Of a stretch of DNA of 64,000 nucleotides, positions 1 through 7,390 are shown one piece after another. The DNA is from Flavobacteriales bacterium. Its GTDB lineage: Bacteria > Bacteroidota > Bacteroidia > Flavobacteriales_F > PHOS-HE28. The position numbers and the translations under genes are program-made. The notes beneath the pieces are model-generated. The model saw nothing but the letters and a program-made list of their open reading frames with translations, searched no databases and was not told the DNA's origin. The stretch spans positions 2,339,001 through 2,403,000 of the forward strand of contig JADJWA010000001.1 in assembly GCA_016716605.1 (NCBI GenBank), given 5' to 3'. How positions within the stretch are numbered: position 1 is the first letter of the stretch; the number at the start of each line of letters is the position of its first letter.

Positions 1-495
1 CGGGAACGGTTGGTGCGGCCGGATGGTGCGGTGGTGGTTCCCGTAGGGGCCGATCATGATCGGCCCGATACCATGCCGGACCACGATTCCCCGCAACGGC
101 CCGACACCATGCCGGAACCAGATGCAACGACGCAAACCGGAATTCCGGAAACCGCGACCGACGGTAACACGGCCAACGCGCCCCACGCACAAATGCGGGC
201 CGATCATGATCGGCCCCTACGCCAACCCGCGCCGCCCGCGAATACCACCGGACGCACCATGCCCATCGTTCCCGTGGGTTCGTTGGGGCGCATTGTGCGG
301 GCGTACAAATCCGCGGTTACGCGCCTGGCGTACCGCGATGGGTTGTTGCCCCACGGCACGCCCGTATGGCAACGCAATTATTGGGACCGCGTGATCCGCG
401 ATGACGGGGAACACGAACGCATTGCCCGGTATATCCGCGACAATCCGATGAATTGGGAACGCGACCGGTTCGGTGGCAGGGCGGGCCGATCATGA
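1..495 (+). CDS. REP-associated (IS200/Y1-like) transposase, C-terminal fragment
   Basis: The frame is open at the left edge of the window, so this is the 3' end of a longer gene. The last 75 or so residues carry the usual C-terminal signature of REP-associated tyrosine transposases: GSLGRIVRAYKSAVTR, then VWQRNYWDRVIRD, then YIRDNPMNWERDRF. The catalytic HUH domain would lie upstream of the window. The 80 or so residues before the signature are a low-complexity Asp/Pro/Arg/His-rich insert containing ADHDRP twice; both copies are the translation of a 20-bp palindrome. A third palindrome supplies the TGA stop. The family mobilises or maintains REP palindromes by single-strand DNA cleavage. Family assignment is good; activity cannot be judged. 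Confidence 0.75.
   Translation, partial: RERLVRPDGAVVVPVGADHDRPDTMPDHDSPQRPDTMPEPDATTQTGIPETATDGNTANAPHAQMRADHDRPLRQPAPPANTTGRTMPIVPVGSLGRIVRAYKSAVTRLAYRDGLLPHGTPVWQRNYWDRVIRDDGEHERIARYIRDNPMNWERDRFGGRAGRS
47..66. repeat. REP-like palindrome copy 1
   Basis: Perfect 20-bp palindrome GGGCCGATCATGATCGGCCC. It sits in frame inside the transposase and is translated as ADHDRP. The left flank GTAG followed by an extra G is the reverse complement of the right flank of copy 2, so copies 1 and 2 are in inverted orientation. Confidence 0.85.
62..116 (+). repeat. Direct repeat inside the transposase insert
   Basis: Two 19-nt units at 62-80 and 98-116 differ at one base (GGCCCGATACCATGCCGGA against GGCCCGACACCATGCCGGA) and lie 36 nt apart, so the frame is kept. 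They extend out of palindrome copy 1 and suggest that the insert grew by local duplication. Confidence 0.7.
197..216. repeat. REP-like palindrome copy 2
   Basis: Identical to copy 1, 150 bp downstream and in the same codon phase (ADHDRP again), but with flanks inverted relative to copy 1. Confidence 0.85.
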
Positions 496-502
496 TCGGC
501 CC
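483..502. repeat. REP-like palindrome copy 3, containing the transposase stop codon
   Basis: Same 20-bp palindrome in a different phase. The TGA at 493-495 in its centre ends the transposase frame. Confidence 0.85.
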
Positions 503-516
503 CAACGCGCGACAAC

Positions 517-540
517 CCTGCCTCCGGCAGGCGGGCCCGC
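517..540. repeat. Hairpin-forming intergenic repeat
   Basis: CCTGCC (517-522) and GGCAGG (526-531) form a stem with loop TCC, followed directly by the palindrome GCGGGCCCGC (531-540). It lies just after the transposase and may be its terminator or another REP-type unit. There is no T-tract. Confidence 0.45.
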
Positions 541-554
541 CAAATGGAAAGGGG

Positions 555-569
555 ACCGGTTCAACCGGT
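555..569. promoter_or_regulatory. Inverted repeat, possible operator
   Basis: ACCGGTT, one C, AACCGGT: a perfect 7-bp inverted repeat ending 15 bp before the promoter motif at 585, around where a -33 element or operator would sit for the gene at 600. Confidence 0.35.
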
Positions 570-584
570 GATGACTGCGGCCAG

Positions 585-592
585 TACATTTG
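585..592 (+). promoter_or_regulatory. Bacteroidota -7 promoter motif TACATTTG
   Basis: Exact match to TAnnTTTG, ending 7 nt before the ATG at 600. Confidence 0.6.
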
Positions 593-599
593 AAAAACC

Positions 600-1094
600 A
601 TGAGGCTTCTCGGATTTGATCTTAAGGATCGCGTTCAACGGCGACGGTTCATCGTTCTTGCGGTGATATCAAATACGCTGTGTCTGCTATTCGTTGCGCA
701 TGAATTGTTCCTCGGTGAATACCTGTTCGACAAGGAAAAGAAGGCCACTATTGATCCCAAGGCGGTCTCGGCAGTCGTGATTGGTGCTGGTAGCTGGAAA
801 TGGCCCGACGCTGAATGGCAGTTCACCCAGCACGAGAGATTGCGATTGGAAGATCGCACAGACGTTGAGGACTTCTGCAGGACGCTTGGGATGCTCGATG
901 CGAAGTACATCGACAACATTCGCCCAATGAACAACTGGGTGGAGATGGACATTGTAGCTGCGGACCAATCTGATGAACGTGCCGTAATCAAGGAGAACTA
1001 TCAGCATGAGATATTCCTGGAGCTTGACGGACATACCTATGAGGCAACGCCGTTGAAAGATTGGCTCAGACAGGTTGCTCTGAAGCACCAATAG
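600..1094 (+). CDS. Hypothetical membrane-anchored protein
   Basis: 164 residues that I do not recognise. Residues about 17-40 (FIVLAVISNTLCLLFVAHEL) form one hydrophobic segment, so the rest is probably anchored with a soluble C-terminal part rich in charged residues and tryptophan. The ATG at 600 is chosen because a TAnnTTTG promoter motif ends 7 nt upstream. Its base composition looks lower in GC than the carboxylase gene next to it, and it sits beside a transposase remnant, so it may be acquired DNA; that is inference only. Confidence 0.6.
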   Translation: MRLLGFDLKDRVQRRRFIVLAVISNTLCLLFVAHELFLGEYLFDKEKKATIDPKAVSAVVIGAGSWKWPDAEWQFTQHERLRLEDRTDVEDFCRTLGMLDAKYIDNIRPMNNWVEMDIVAADQSDERAVIKENYQHEIFLELDGHTYEATPLKDWLRQVALKHQ

Positions 1095-1118
1095 CGACCG
1101 TGCATTTCGCGTGACGGA

Positions 1119-1178
1119 TTGAAGCGGAAAGCCCGCAAGCGAGGAGGAACGACGAGTGCGGACTTGCAGCGGAAAGCC
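1119..1178 (+). repeat. Short intergenic direct repeat
   Basis: TTGAAGCGGAAAGCC (1119-1133) recurs with one change as TTGCAGCGGAAAGCC (1164-1178). The surrounding GC-rich sequence (1101-1210) has no coding signal on either strand. It separates the hypothetical gene from the convergent carboxylase gene and resembles an interspersed intergenic element. Confidence 0.4.
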
Positions 1179-1218
1179 GGACCCCGCCTGCATTTGAGCC
1201 GGGGCACGCCCAATACCT

Positions 1219-2859
1219 CTACGTCTGCAACACACCCATATTGAACTCCCGCGTAGCAGGCGCTTGTGATGCCGCCTCTATCCCCAACGAGATCCAAGTC
1301 CGCGTCTCCAACGGATCGATCACCGCATCCAGCCACAACCGGCTCGCCGCGTAGTAGGGACTGATGGTCTCCTCGTACTTGCTGCGGATCCGGTTGAGCA
1401 GTTCAGCTTCTTTCTCGGGGGTGATGGTCTCGCCCTTGCCTTTCAGCGCGGCTACTTCGATCTGGAGCATCACCTTGCTGGCCTGCTCGCCGCCCATCAC
1501 GGCCACCTGGGCGCTGGGCCAACCCACGATCAGGCGCGGGTCGTAGGCCTTGCCGCACATGGCGTAGTTGCCGGCGCCGTAGCTGTTGCCGATGATGATG
1601 GTGAACTTGGGCACCACGCTGTTGCTCACGGCGTTCACCAGTTTCGCACCGTCCTTGATGATGCCGCCGTGCTCGCTGCGGCTGCCCACCATGAAGCCGG
1701 TGACGTCCTGCAGGAAGACCAGCGGGATGTTCTTCTGGTTGCAGTTGGCGATGAAGCGCGTGGCCTTGTCGGCGCTGTCGCTGTATATCACGCCGCCGAA
1801 CTGCATCTCGCCCTTCTTGCTCTTCACCACCTTGCGCTGGTTGGCCACGATGCCCACGGCCCAGCCGTCGATGCGGGCGTAGGCGGTGATGATGCTCTGG
1901 CCGTAGCCCTCCTTGTACTCGGTGTATTCACTATCGTCCACCAGCCGCGCGATCACCTCGCGCATGTCGTAGGGTTTGGCGCGCTCGCTGGGCAGGATGC
2001 CGTAGATCTCTTTCGGGTCGGCCTTGGGCGCCACAGCTTTCTCACGGCTGAAGCCCGCGTCCTTGGGCTTGCCGAGCTTGTCCATGATAGCGCGGATCTT
2101 CTTGAGGCAGTCCTCATCGTCCTTGCACTTGTAGTCGGTCACCCCGCTGATCTCGCTGTGCGTGGTGGCGCCGCCGAGGGTCTCGTTGTCGATGTCCTCG
2201 CCGATGGCGGCCTTCACCAGGTAGCTGCCGGCGAGGAAGATGCTGCCGGTCTTCTCCACGATGAGGGCCTCGTCGCTCATGATGGGTAGGTAGGCGCCGC
2301 CCGCCACGCAGCTGCCCATGATGGCGGCGATCTGTGTGATGCCCATGGAACTCATCACCGCGTTGTTGCGGAAGATGCGACCGAAGTGCTCCTTATCGGG
2401 GAAGATCTCGTCCTGCATCGGCAGGTACACGCCGGCGCTGTCCACCAGGTAGATGATGGGCAGGCGGTTCTCGATGGCGATCTCCTGGGCGCGCAGGTTC
2501 TTCTTGGCCGCCATGGGGAACCAGGCCCCGGCCTTCACGGTGGCGTCGTTGGCCACCACGATGCACTGGCGCTTGCTCACGTAGCCGATCACCACCACCA
2601 CACCCGCGCTGGGGCAGCCGCCGTGCTCCTTGTACATGCCCTCGGCCGCGAAGGCACCGATCTCGATGCGCGGGCGCTTGGGGTCCAGCAGTGCGTCGAT
2701 GCGCTCGCGGGCGGTCATCTTGCCGTCGGCCTTGAGCTTGGCGATGCGTTTTTCGCCGCCGCCTAGGTGGATCTTCTTCAGGCGTGCGTGCAGCTCACTG
2801 ACGGAGAGCTTGTTCTTGTCCTCGTTCTTCGCTGCTTCGATGTCGATCTTCTCGGCCAT
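1219..2859 (-). CDS. Acyl-CoA carboxylase beta subunit (carboxyltransferase)
   Basis: 546 residues, a full-length biotin-dependent carboxyltransferase of the propionyl/methylcrotonyl-CoA carboxylase beta class. It moves carboxyl from carboxybiotin to an acyl-CoA in the cytoplasm. The N-terminal half has MTARERIDALLD, the oxyanion-type segment GSCVAGGAYLP and the acyl-CoA site region; the C-terminal half has LVFLQDVTGFMVG, then GNSYGAGNYAMCGKAYDPR and WPSAQVAVMGGEQA. The alternating domain layout and length fit methylcrotonyl-CoA carboxylase beta and the 'acyl-CoA carboxylase' common in Bacteroidota. No biotin-carboxylase partner lies in the window, so the substrate is open. The start is fixed by a promoter motif 4 nt upstream. 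Confidence 0.92.
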   Translation of the reverse strand: MAEKIDIEAAKNEDKNKLSVSELHARLKKIHLGGGEKRIAKLKADGKMTARERIDALLDPKRPRIEIGAFAAEGMYKEHGGCPSAGVVVVIGYVSKRQCIVVANDATVKAGAWFPMAAKKNLRAQEIAIENRLPIIYLVDSAGVYLPMQDEIFPDKEHFGRIFRNNAVMSSMGITQIAAIMGSCVAGGAYLPIMSDEALIVEKTGSIFLAGSYLVKAAIGEDIDNETLGGATTHSEISGVTDYKCKDDEDCLKKIRAIMDKLGKPKDAGFSREKAVAPKADPKEIYGILPSERAKPYDMREVIARLVDDSEYTEYKEGYGQSIITAYARIDGWAVGIVANQRKVVKSKKGEMQFGGVIYSDSADKATRFIANCNQKNIPLVFLQDVTGFMVGSRSEHGGIIKDGAKLVNAVSNSVVPKFTIIIGNSYGAGNYAMCGKAYDPRLIVGWPSAQVAVMGGEQASKVMLQIEVAALKGKGETITPEKEAELLNRIRSKYEETISPYYAASRLWLDAVIDPLETRTWISLGIEAASQAPATREFNMGVLQT

Positions 2860-2863
2860 GGGC

Positions 2864-2871
2864 CGAAAGTA
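2864..2871 (-). promoter_or_regulatory. Promoter motif TACTTTCG for the carboxylase gene
   Basis: Read on the minus strand, the motif ends 4 nt before the ATG, implying an almost leaderless mRNA. Confidence 0.6.
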
Positions 2872-2904
2872 GGAGCGGTGGGAGATAGAAGGCCTATGGT
2901 CCCA

Positions 2905-2964
2905 GGTCCGAGGTCTATGGTCTTAGGCCCGAAGCGTCAGGCCTAAGACCATAGACCTCGGACC
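2905..2964. repeat. Long perfect inverted repeat (25-bp arms)
   Basis: Arms 2905-2929 and 2940-2964 are exact reverse complements with a 10-nt loop. It lies between the stop of the cold-shock gene and the start of the carboxylase gene, both on the minus strand. It could stop transcription from the cold-shock gene, but there is no T-tract, and the purine/pyrimidine-simple arms (GGTCTATGGTCTTAGG) look more like a mobile intergenic repeat. Confidence 0.8.
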
Positions 2965-2991
2965 ATTGACCCGGGCGCAGCCCGATGTTGT

Positions 2992-3432
2992 TCAGGCCTT
3001 CTTCACCCGCACGGCGTTCATCCCTTTCGGGCCGCGCTCCACGTCGTAGGTCACCTTGTCGCCGTCCTTCACCTCGTCGATCAATCCGCTGATGTGGAAG
3101 AAGAGGCGCTCGCGCGAGCCATCCTCATTGATGAAGCCGAAGCCCTTCGAGGTGTCGAAGAAATCGACGCGGCCCACGCGCTCCACGGGCATCTCATCCT
3201 CTTTGCTGCGGCGGGGCACCCCGATCTCGATCTCGGAGATGTCGATCTCCTTGCGAACCTTGGTGGGATCGGGCGGCGTGCTGGTGATCCGGCCGAACTC
3301 GTCCACGTACGCCATCATGTTCTCCAGCCCGCCACCGGGGGAGTTGGCCTTGCGTTCCTCCTTCTTGCGCTTCTTCTCCTCCTGTTTCTGCAATCGTTTC
3401 TTCTCTTTCTCGCGCTTCTCGAATGTGGCCAT
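2992..3432 (-). CDS. Cold-shock domain protein with basic coiled N-terminus
   Basis: 146 residues. Residues 1-30 are a Lys/Glu-rich stretch (KREKEKKRLQKQEEKKRKK) likely to be helical and RNA-binding. The C-terminal 65 residues are a cold-shock domain with the RNP1-like GRVDFFDTSKGFGFI and the RNP2-like LFFHISGL, ending in DKVTYDVERGPKGMNAVRV. This layout is standard for Bacteroidota. It would bind single-stranded RNA or DNA in the cytoplasm. I chose the ATG at 3432 over an upstream one at 3486 because homologues start at this MATFEKR-like segment and a promoter motif lies between the two. Confidence 0.88.
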   Translation of the reverse strand: MATFEKREKEKKRLQKQEEKKRKKEERKANSPGGGLENMMAYVDEFGRITSTPPDPTKVRKEIDISEIEIGVPRRSKEDEMPVERVGRVDFFDTSKGFGFINEDGSRERLFFHISGLIDEVKDGDKVTYDVERGPKGMNAVRVKKA

Positions 3433-3472
3433 GTGGGGGTGTTCTCGTGCTTGGTCTTGCGGTAATCGCGGC

Positions 3473-3480
3473 GCAAGGTA
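3473..3480 (-). promoter_or_regulatory. Promoter motif TACCTTGC for the cold-shock gene
   Basis: Variant of TAnnTTTG, about 40 nt upstream of the ATG at 3432. It argues against the in-frame ATG at 3486. The longer leader fits the RNA-level control common for cold-shock genes. Confidence 0.4.
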
Positions 3481-3523
3481 GTCCATGGCGCGCGGGCATC
3501 ATGGGCCAACGCCTCCGTGCTGC

Positions 3524-4342
3524 TCAGCGTGACACCGCGAACCTCATGGTCGCAGCGGCGCCTGCTTGCTGCGAACGCACGGTGTAGATGCCCTGCGGCA
3601 AGTCCCCTACCATCCAGGAGGAAGAGCCCGCCGGCAGCGAGCGCTGATGCACCATCCTTCCTTGTGCATCGAAGAGCGCGAGGTCGACGGTTTCGCCGTT
3701 GGTTTCGAGGACAATGGTTTGCATGGCAGCATTGTACCGCATGGACATGATCTGCGGTTGGCTCTCGCCCACGCCCACCACGCCTTCGATCACCACGGCA
3801 TCGAAGGTGCTGGTGCACGGCCCGTTGTCACAGCTCCATTGCAGCACGTTGGTGCCAAGTCCCGGTGCCGTGAACAGCGCTTGTGGGTCCGTTGGGTCGC
3901 TGAATGTCCCGCTGCCGGAAAGGATCGTCCAGAAGCAGGTGGCGGGCGCGATGGGCACTGATCCATTCAGCTGCACCGACCCCGGCCAGGGCGGCACGGT
4001 CTGGTCAGGCCCGGCCTCCGCTGCCGGGGAAGCGCTGTTGTAGCACCAGATCGACACTTGGTCCGAGGTGGTGCCGGCGTTGCCGTAGATCGTCCAGCGC
4101 AGCACGTTCTCGCCGTAGCTCATGCCCACCACCAGGGTCGAAGGCGAGCTCTGGTTGGCGAAGGAGGCGGTGCCTTGGAGCACGCTCCACACGCCCACTT
4201 CGCCCGACGAGAGCGGATCGGCCTGCATGGTGGCTGCATTGCCGCAGATGAATTGGTCTGGCCCGGCGGGATTGGCGCGCGGCTGCGCGAATGCGTGGAG
4301 AGCGCTGAGCGAAAGTGATGCGAAGAGGCAGGATCTGAGCAT
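3524..4342 (-). CDS. T9SS-secreted protein with PKD/immunoglobulin-like repeats
   Basis: 272 residues. Signal peptide at about 1-19 (MLRSCLFASLSLSALHAFA). Two similar units follow, each with AGPDQ: one ends GENVLRWTIYGN and the other GTNVLQWSCDNG, which look like beta-sandwich units of the PKD-like kind seen in gliding-motility and adhesin proteins. The last 75 residues are a type A sorting domain (VDLALFDAQGRMVHQ, LPQGIYTVRS, ending MRFAVSR). It should cross the outer membrane by T9SS and be surface-bound or released. The ATG at 4342 follows a promoter motif by 4 nt. The ligand is unknown. Confidence 0.8.
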   Translation of the reverse strand: MLRSCLFASLSLSALHAFAQPRANPAGPDQFICGNAATMQADPLSSGEVGVWSVLQGTASFANQSSPSTLVVGMSYGENVLRWTIYGNAGTTSDQVSIWCYNSASPAAEAGPDQTVPPWPGSVQLNGSVPIAPATCFWTILSGSGTFSDPTDPQALFTAPGLGTNVLQWSCDNGPCTSTFDAVVIEGVVGVGESQPQIMSMRYNAAMQTIVLETNGETVDLALFDAQGRMVHQRSLPAGSSSWMVGDLPQGIYTVRSQQAGAAATMRFAVSR

Positions 4343-4346
4343 GGGC

Positions 4347-4354
4347 CGAAGGTA
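4347..4354 (-). promoter_or_regulatory. Promoter motif TACCTTCG for the T9SS gene
   Basis: On the minus strand the motif ends 4 nt before the ATG at 4342. Confidence 0.6.
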
Positions 4355-4401
4355 TCCTTGGCCGCATGCTTGGCTTCGGCTCGTCTCAGGAACGGCACGC
4401 A

Positions 4402-5292
4402 TCAAGGAAGGAACGCACTAAGGAAGGAACGCATCGCCAGCACCAATTCTTCGTGCGCTTCTTCATGCACGAAGTGCCCGGCCTCGGGGAAAGTGCGCAC
4501 GGTAGCCTGCGGCAAGGCGTGTCTCCAGCGCTCCAGCAGGTCGGGCGGGAAGAAGCGGTCCTTCATGCCCCAGCACAGCAGTGTCGGAATGGAGCGCAGT
4601 CGGCCCACCTTCGCCCATTGCGCGTCCCAGAACGGTCCTGCGTTCTTGATCTCCTGCACACAGGCGAAGGTGGCTGCGCGCGAGCCGGCGTCGGGCAGCG
4701 CGTTCTTGAAGTGCGCATGGACAGCCTTGCTCAGCTTCGCCTTGTTGCCATAGCCATTGGGCATCATGAAATTCACGCTGAATCCGAATCGGAGGTAGAG
4801 CCACTTGCCGAACCCTGAATTCATGCTGGCGGTCGGACGGCTGAAGCGCTTGTCGGGCATCAGGTCCCACATCCACGTGTTGTAGAGCACGATGCCTTTC
4901 ACGTTGCCCGGATGCTCGAGCGCGTGCTGCAATCCGATGCCCCCGCCGAAGTCCGTCACGACCAAGGTGATGTCCTCTAATGCGAGATCCGCGATGAAGT
5001 CCTGGAGCCGGCGAGCATGAGCCGCAACGGTGCAGTCGGCCTGTGCTGGCTTATCGCTTAAGCCGAAGCCGAGGTGATCGATGGCCACGCATCGGTGCGT
5101 ATCGCGGAAGGCCTTGATGAGCTGTCGGAATCCGAAGCTCCAATCCGGCGTTCCATGCACGAAGAGCAGCACCGGTCCTTGTCCTTCGTCCACGTAGTGC
5201 ATGCGGCCATCGGCATGGTGGTAGGTGCGCGTGGCGAACGGGAATTCTCCGCGATCGAGCCAGACGGGCGCGCTGATATCAATCGGCTTCAT
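4402..5292 (-). CDS. Alpha/beta hydrolase, haloalkane dehalogenase-like
   Basis: 296 residues. The oxyanion region is FVHGTPDWSFGFR, matching HGxPxWS of haloalkane dehalogenases. The nucleophile elbow is VVTDFGGGIG, with Asp where the serine hydrolases have Ser, and the C-terminal catalytic histidine is in EAGHFVHEE. Asp as nucleophile supports a dehalogenase-like or related enzyme rather than an esterase. The halide-binding Trp next to the nucleophile (DWGG in classic members) is Phe here, so true dehalogenase activity is uncertain. It has no signal peptide and is probably cytoplasmic. It is a single gene, divergent from the gene at 5378. Confidence 0.82.
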   Translation of the reverse strand: MKPIDISAPVWLDRGEFPFATRTYHHADGRMHYVDEGQGPVLLFVHGTPDWSFGFRQLIKAFRDTHRCVAIDHLGFGLSDKPAQADCTVAAHARRLQDFIADLALEDITLVVTDFGGGIGLQHALEHPGNVKGIVLYNTWMWDLMPDKRFSRPTASMNSGFGKWLYLRFGFSVNFMMPNGYGNKAKLSKAVHAHFKNALPDAGSRAATFACVQEIKNAGPFWDAQWAKVGRLRSIPTLLCWGMKDRFFPPDLLERWRHALPQATVRTFPEAGHFVHEEAHEELVLAMRSFLSAFLP

Positions 5293-5296
5293 GGGA

Positions 5297-5304
5297 CGAA
5301 AGTG
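5297..5304 (-). promoter_or_regulatory. Promoter motif CACTTTCG for the hydrolase gene
   Basis: One mismatch (C for T) from TACTTTCG; it ends 4 nt before the ATG at 5292. Confidence 0.45.
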
Positions 5305-5360
5305 ATGGCAACATGCAGCCCGATCGCTTGACGCCGATCAAGAAACGCTGCGCCGCCCGG

Positions 5361-5368
5361 TACCTTCG
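5361..5368 (+). promoter_or_regulatory. Promoter motif TACCTTCG for the YiiX-like gene
   Basis: It ends 9 nt before the ATG at 5378. With the motif at 5297 it makes a compact divergent promoter region. Confidence 0.6.
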
Positions 5369-5377
5369 CGCATTCGC

Positions 5378-6010
5378 ATGAAGCACTTTCGGTGGATAGG
5401 ACTTGTGGCCATCGTGGTCCTTGCCGCCGTGCTATGGCAGGTATTCCCGGCGGAAGGGAACGAAGAGGGCACAACGGGCTATGTGCTCAGTGGAGCCGAA
5501 GTGGCCGCACTGCAGCCCGGCGACATCATCCTGCGCCGCGGCCATGGCCTGGTGAGCGACATGATCTCTTCGGTGCTCTCGGAGGAATACGATGTCTCGC
5601 ATTGCGGGGTCATCGCGGAGCACGATAGCGCGCTCTGGGTGATCCACTCGGTGAGCAGCAGCGTGAGCGAGGCCGATGGCATGCAATCCCATAGGCTCCA
5701 GTCCTTCGTGGGCCAGAGCAAGCCGGGCAGCGTGATCGTGAGCCGCCTGCGCACCTCAGCGGACCGTTCGATGATCGCCGTACGCGCCAAGGAGCTGCTC
5801 CGCCGTAAGGTGCCATTCGACCACGACTTCGACTTGGACGATACCACGCGCATCTACTGCTCCGAACTGGTGTGGCGCATCATCCGCGACGATTATGGCA
5901 TCGATGTGTTCGATGCGCCCGCTGCCGGTGACAAGGCGGGCCGCTACCGTTTCATGCGCCTGCTCGATACTGCGCGATTCGAGGTGATCATCAACCACCA
6001 GAAGGAATGA
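5378..6010 (+). CDS. YiiX/YebB-like permuted papain-fold hydrolase
   Basis: 210 residues. An N-terminal hydrophobic helix at about 6-24 (signal or anchor) is followed by the permuted NlpC/P60 fold: LQPGDIILRRG, then DVSHCGVI with the catalytic His (and adjacent Cys), and IYCSELVW with the conserved Cys of the YCSEL motif. Proteins of this family are thought to be lipid- or peptide-cleaving cysteine hydrolases, acting here outside the cytoplasm. The product and substrate cannot be named. The stop codon lies within the terminator hairpin shared with the convergent gene. Confidence 0.8.
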   Translation: MKHFRWIGLVAIVVLAAVLWQVFPAEGNEEGTTGYVLSGAEVAALQPGDIILRRGHGLVSDMISSVLSEEYDVSHCGVIAEHDSALWVIHSVSSSVSEADGMQSHRLQSFVGQSKPGSVIVSRLRTSADRSMIAVRAKELLRRKVPFDHDFDLDDTTRIYCSELVWRIIRDDYGIDVFDAPAAGDKAGRYRFMRLLDTARFEVIINHQKE

Positions 6011-6048
6011 ACCCGGGGCGCGGCCGCTGTGGCCATGCCCCGGGTTCA
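6008..6048. terminator. Bidirectional terminator hairpin
   Basis: TGAACCCGGGGC (6008-6019) pairs perfectly with GCCCCGGGTTCA (6037-6048), a 12-bp stem. The loop contains a second small hairpin, GGCCGCTGTGGCC (6022-6034). It lies between two convergent genes and overlaps the TGA of the first. Confidence 0.75.
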
Positions 6049-6076
6049 AGGTCTGTATGGTTATTGTAAGAGCGGC

Positions 6077-6556
6077 TTACTGAGCAGCTTCCTGCATCGC
6101 TTCGCCAGCTTCCTCCATCATCTCGCCGCCTTCTTCCATCAAGGAATCAAGGCCGCTGCTCATGTCTTCCATCATATCGCCGCCCTCTTCGCCCATGCCA
6201 TCTTCCTTGGCCATGTCCACGAGCCACTTGCCATCCTGCTTCACCAGGCTCAGGGTCTCATCGGCGTCCTTGCCGTCGGTGCGGTAGGTCACCGTAGCCT
6301 TGTCGCCCTCGATGGCCTCACCGGAGATCTTGAAGGAGGCGTTCTCGTTCTTGGGCATCATGGATGCCATGCCGGCCATCAGGTCGAGCATGCCAGCGGT
6401 CTTCTCGGTGCCGTAAGCCTTGGCTTCCTTGAACTCCATCTTGTTCAGGTGCGTGAGGTACTTCTCCGCCACTTGGGTGGGGGTCATGTCTCCACCGCCG
6501 CCGCAGGCAGCAAGGAGTACGGTTGTGGCCAAGGACAGCAGGAACGGGGTCTTCAT
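6077..6556 (-). CDS. DUF4878-type lipoprotein
   Basis: 159 residues. Signal peptide with lipobox LAAC (Cys about 18), then a Gly tract typical of exported Bacteroidota lipoproteins. The core (MTPTQVAEKYLTHLNKMEFKEAKAY, then KATVTYRTDGKDADETLSLVKQDGKWLVDM) has the NTF2-like DUF4878 pattern. The tail from about residue 120 is very Glu/Met/Gly-rich (EEGGDMMEDM, LMEEGGEMMEEAGEAM) and probably forms an acidic amphipathic helix. The role is unknown. Confidence 0.82.
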   Translation of the reverse strand: MKTPFLLSLATTVLLAACGGGGDMTPTQVAEKYLTHLNKMEFKEAKAYGTEKTAGMLDLMAGMASMMPKNENASFKISGEAIEGDKATVTYRTDGKDADETLSLVKQDGKWLVDMAKEDGMGEEGGDMMEDMSSGLDSLMEEGGEMMEEAGEAMQEAAQ

Positions 6557-6637
6557 GGGGTTGTGGTTGGTGAAAGTTTCGGGAATGGCCCGCGAAGAAA
6601 GGGTTTTTCCGGGGAAATGCCGTGTTGGTACCTCTGA

Positions 6638-7285
6638 TCAGCCGTGAAAGAGCCAGCCGCGCGCCTCAGGGCCCAGGTTCATCACCAAATCAATCACACT
6701 GCACGCGGGCACGAAGCCGTGGCGCAGCTCGAAGACCTGTGCGTACGGTGCGTCCGCTCCCAAATCGGGTGGCAGCGGCTTCTTGGGGTGCAAGGCCGAG
6801 CGGAGGTCGAGGTAGGCCGCTTGGTCATTCTCCACGTAGGCATGCTTCACATCGATCGCAGGTGTCAGCCCAAGCCATTGCAAGCCCAGCTTGAGCGTGG
6901 CCAGGTCCAGATCGATCAGCCGCGCGTGCCTTGCGCTGAGCACATCCGCGATCTCGTCGATGTAATGGATGAACCACGGGGCGTTGCCGTAAGCGCTGCG
7001 GATCGCATGCAAGTGCTGCTGCGGCCAGGTCTCGGCATAAGAGAGGCCGACGGCATGCATGGGCATCTTCCGGAGATGGCCTGCCGCGGCCTCTTCGTGG
7101 GCGCGGTCATGCGCGATCTGCACGCACAGGTCCTGCGGACCGTTGGGCCCTACGATGCGGGTTCGCGTGCGGTAGCTCTGGCGCACATAGTGCTCACCGA
7201 CGTCGATGATGGCGTGCTCATGCTTCGCCAAGAGCCGGTAGAGTTCCACCGGGCCGAAGTAGCAGGCGGCGAGAAGGGGCGTCAT
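6638..7285 (-). CDS. WbqC-like family protein
   Basis: 215 residues. The N-terminus MTPLLAACYFGPVELYRLL, the segment VGEHYVRQSYRTRTRI, and HLHAIRSAYGNAPWFIHYIDEI match the WbqC-like family found near lipopolysaccharide and signal-peptidase genes in Bacteroidota. No enzymatic activity is established for this family. No promoter motif is visible upstream. Its ATG overlaps, as ATGA, a stop codon in another minus-strand frame, hinting at translational coupling with the preceding gene. Confidence 0.8.
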   Translation of the reverse strand: MTPLLAACYFGPVELYRLLAKHEHAIIDVGEHYVRQSYRTRTRIVGPNGPQDLCVQIAHDRAHEEAAAGHLRKMPMHAVGLSYAETWPQQHLHAIRSAYGNAPWFIHYIDEIADVLSARHARLIDLDLATLKLGLQWLGLTPAIDVKHAYVENDQAAYLDLRSALHPKKPLPPDLGADAPYAQVFELRHGFVPACSVIDLVMNLGPEARGWLFHG

Positions 7286-7390
7286 GGCATCTGAAGTCGC
7301 AATCGCGATGAGCGCAGCACCACCCGGTTCTCGAAGCGCAGACCTGTCCAGTCGGTAATATGTCCCAACGAGACGCGGCCCGCGCTCCGC
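7286..7390 (-). other. Gap with an open frame that may be a lost C-terminus
   Basis: A minus-strand frame running from within the preceding gene (ATG at 7413) to a TGA at 7282-7284 encodes about 43 residues starting with a tandem MARE and including GLRFENRVVLR. Its stop overlaps the WbqC start as ATGA. It could be the frameshifted tail of the gene at 7391 or chance. Confidence 0.3.
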
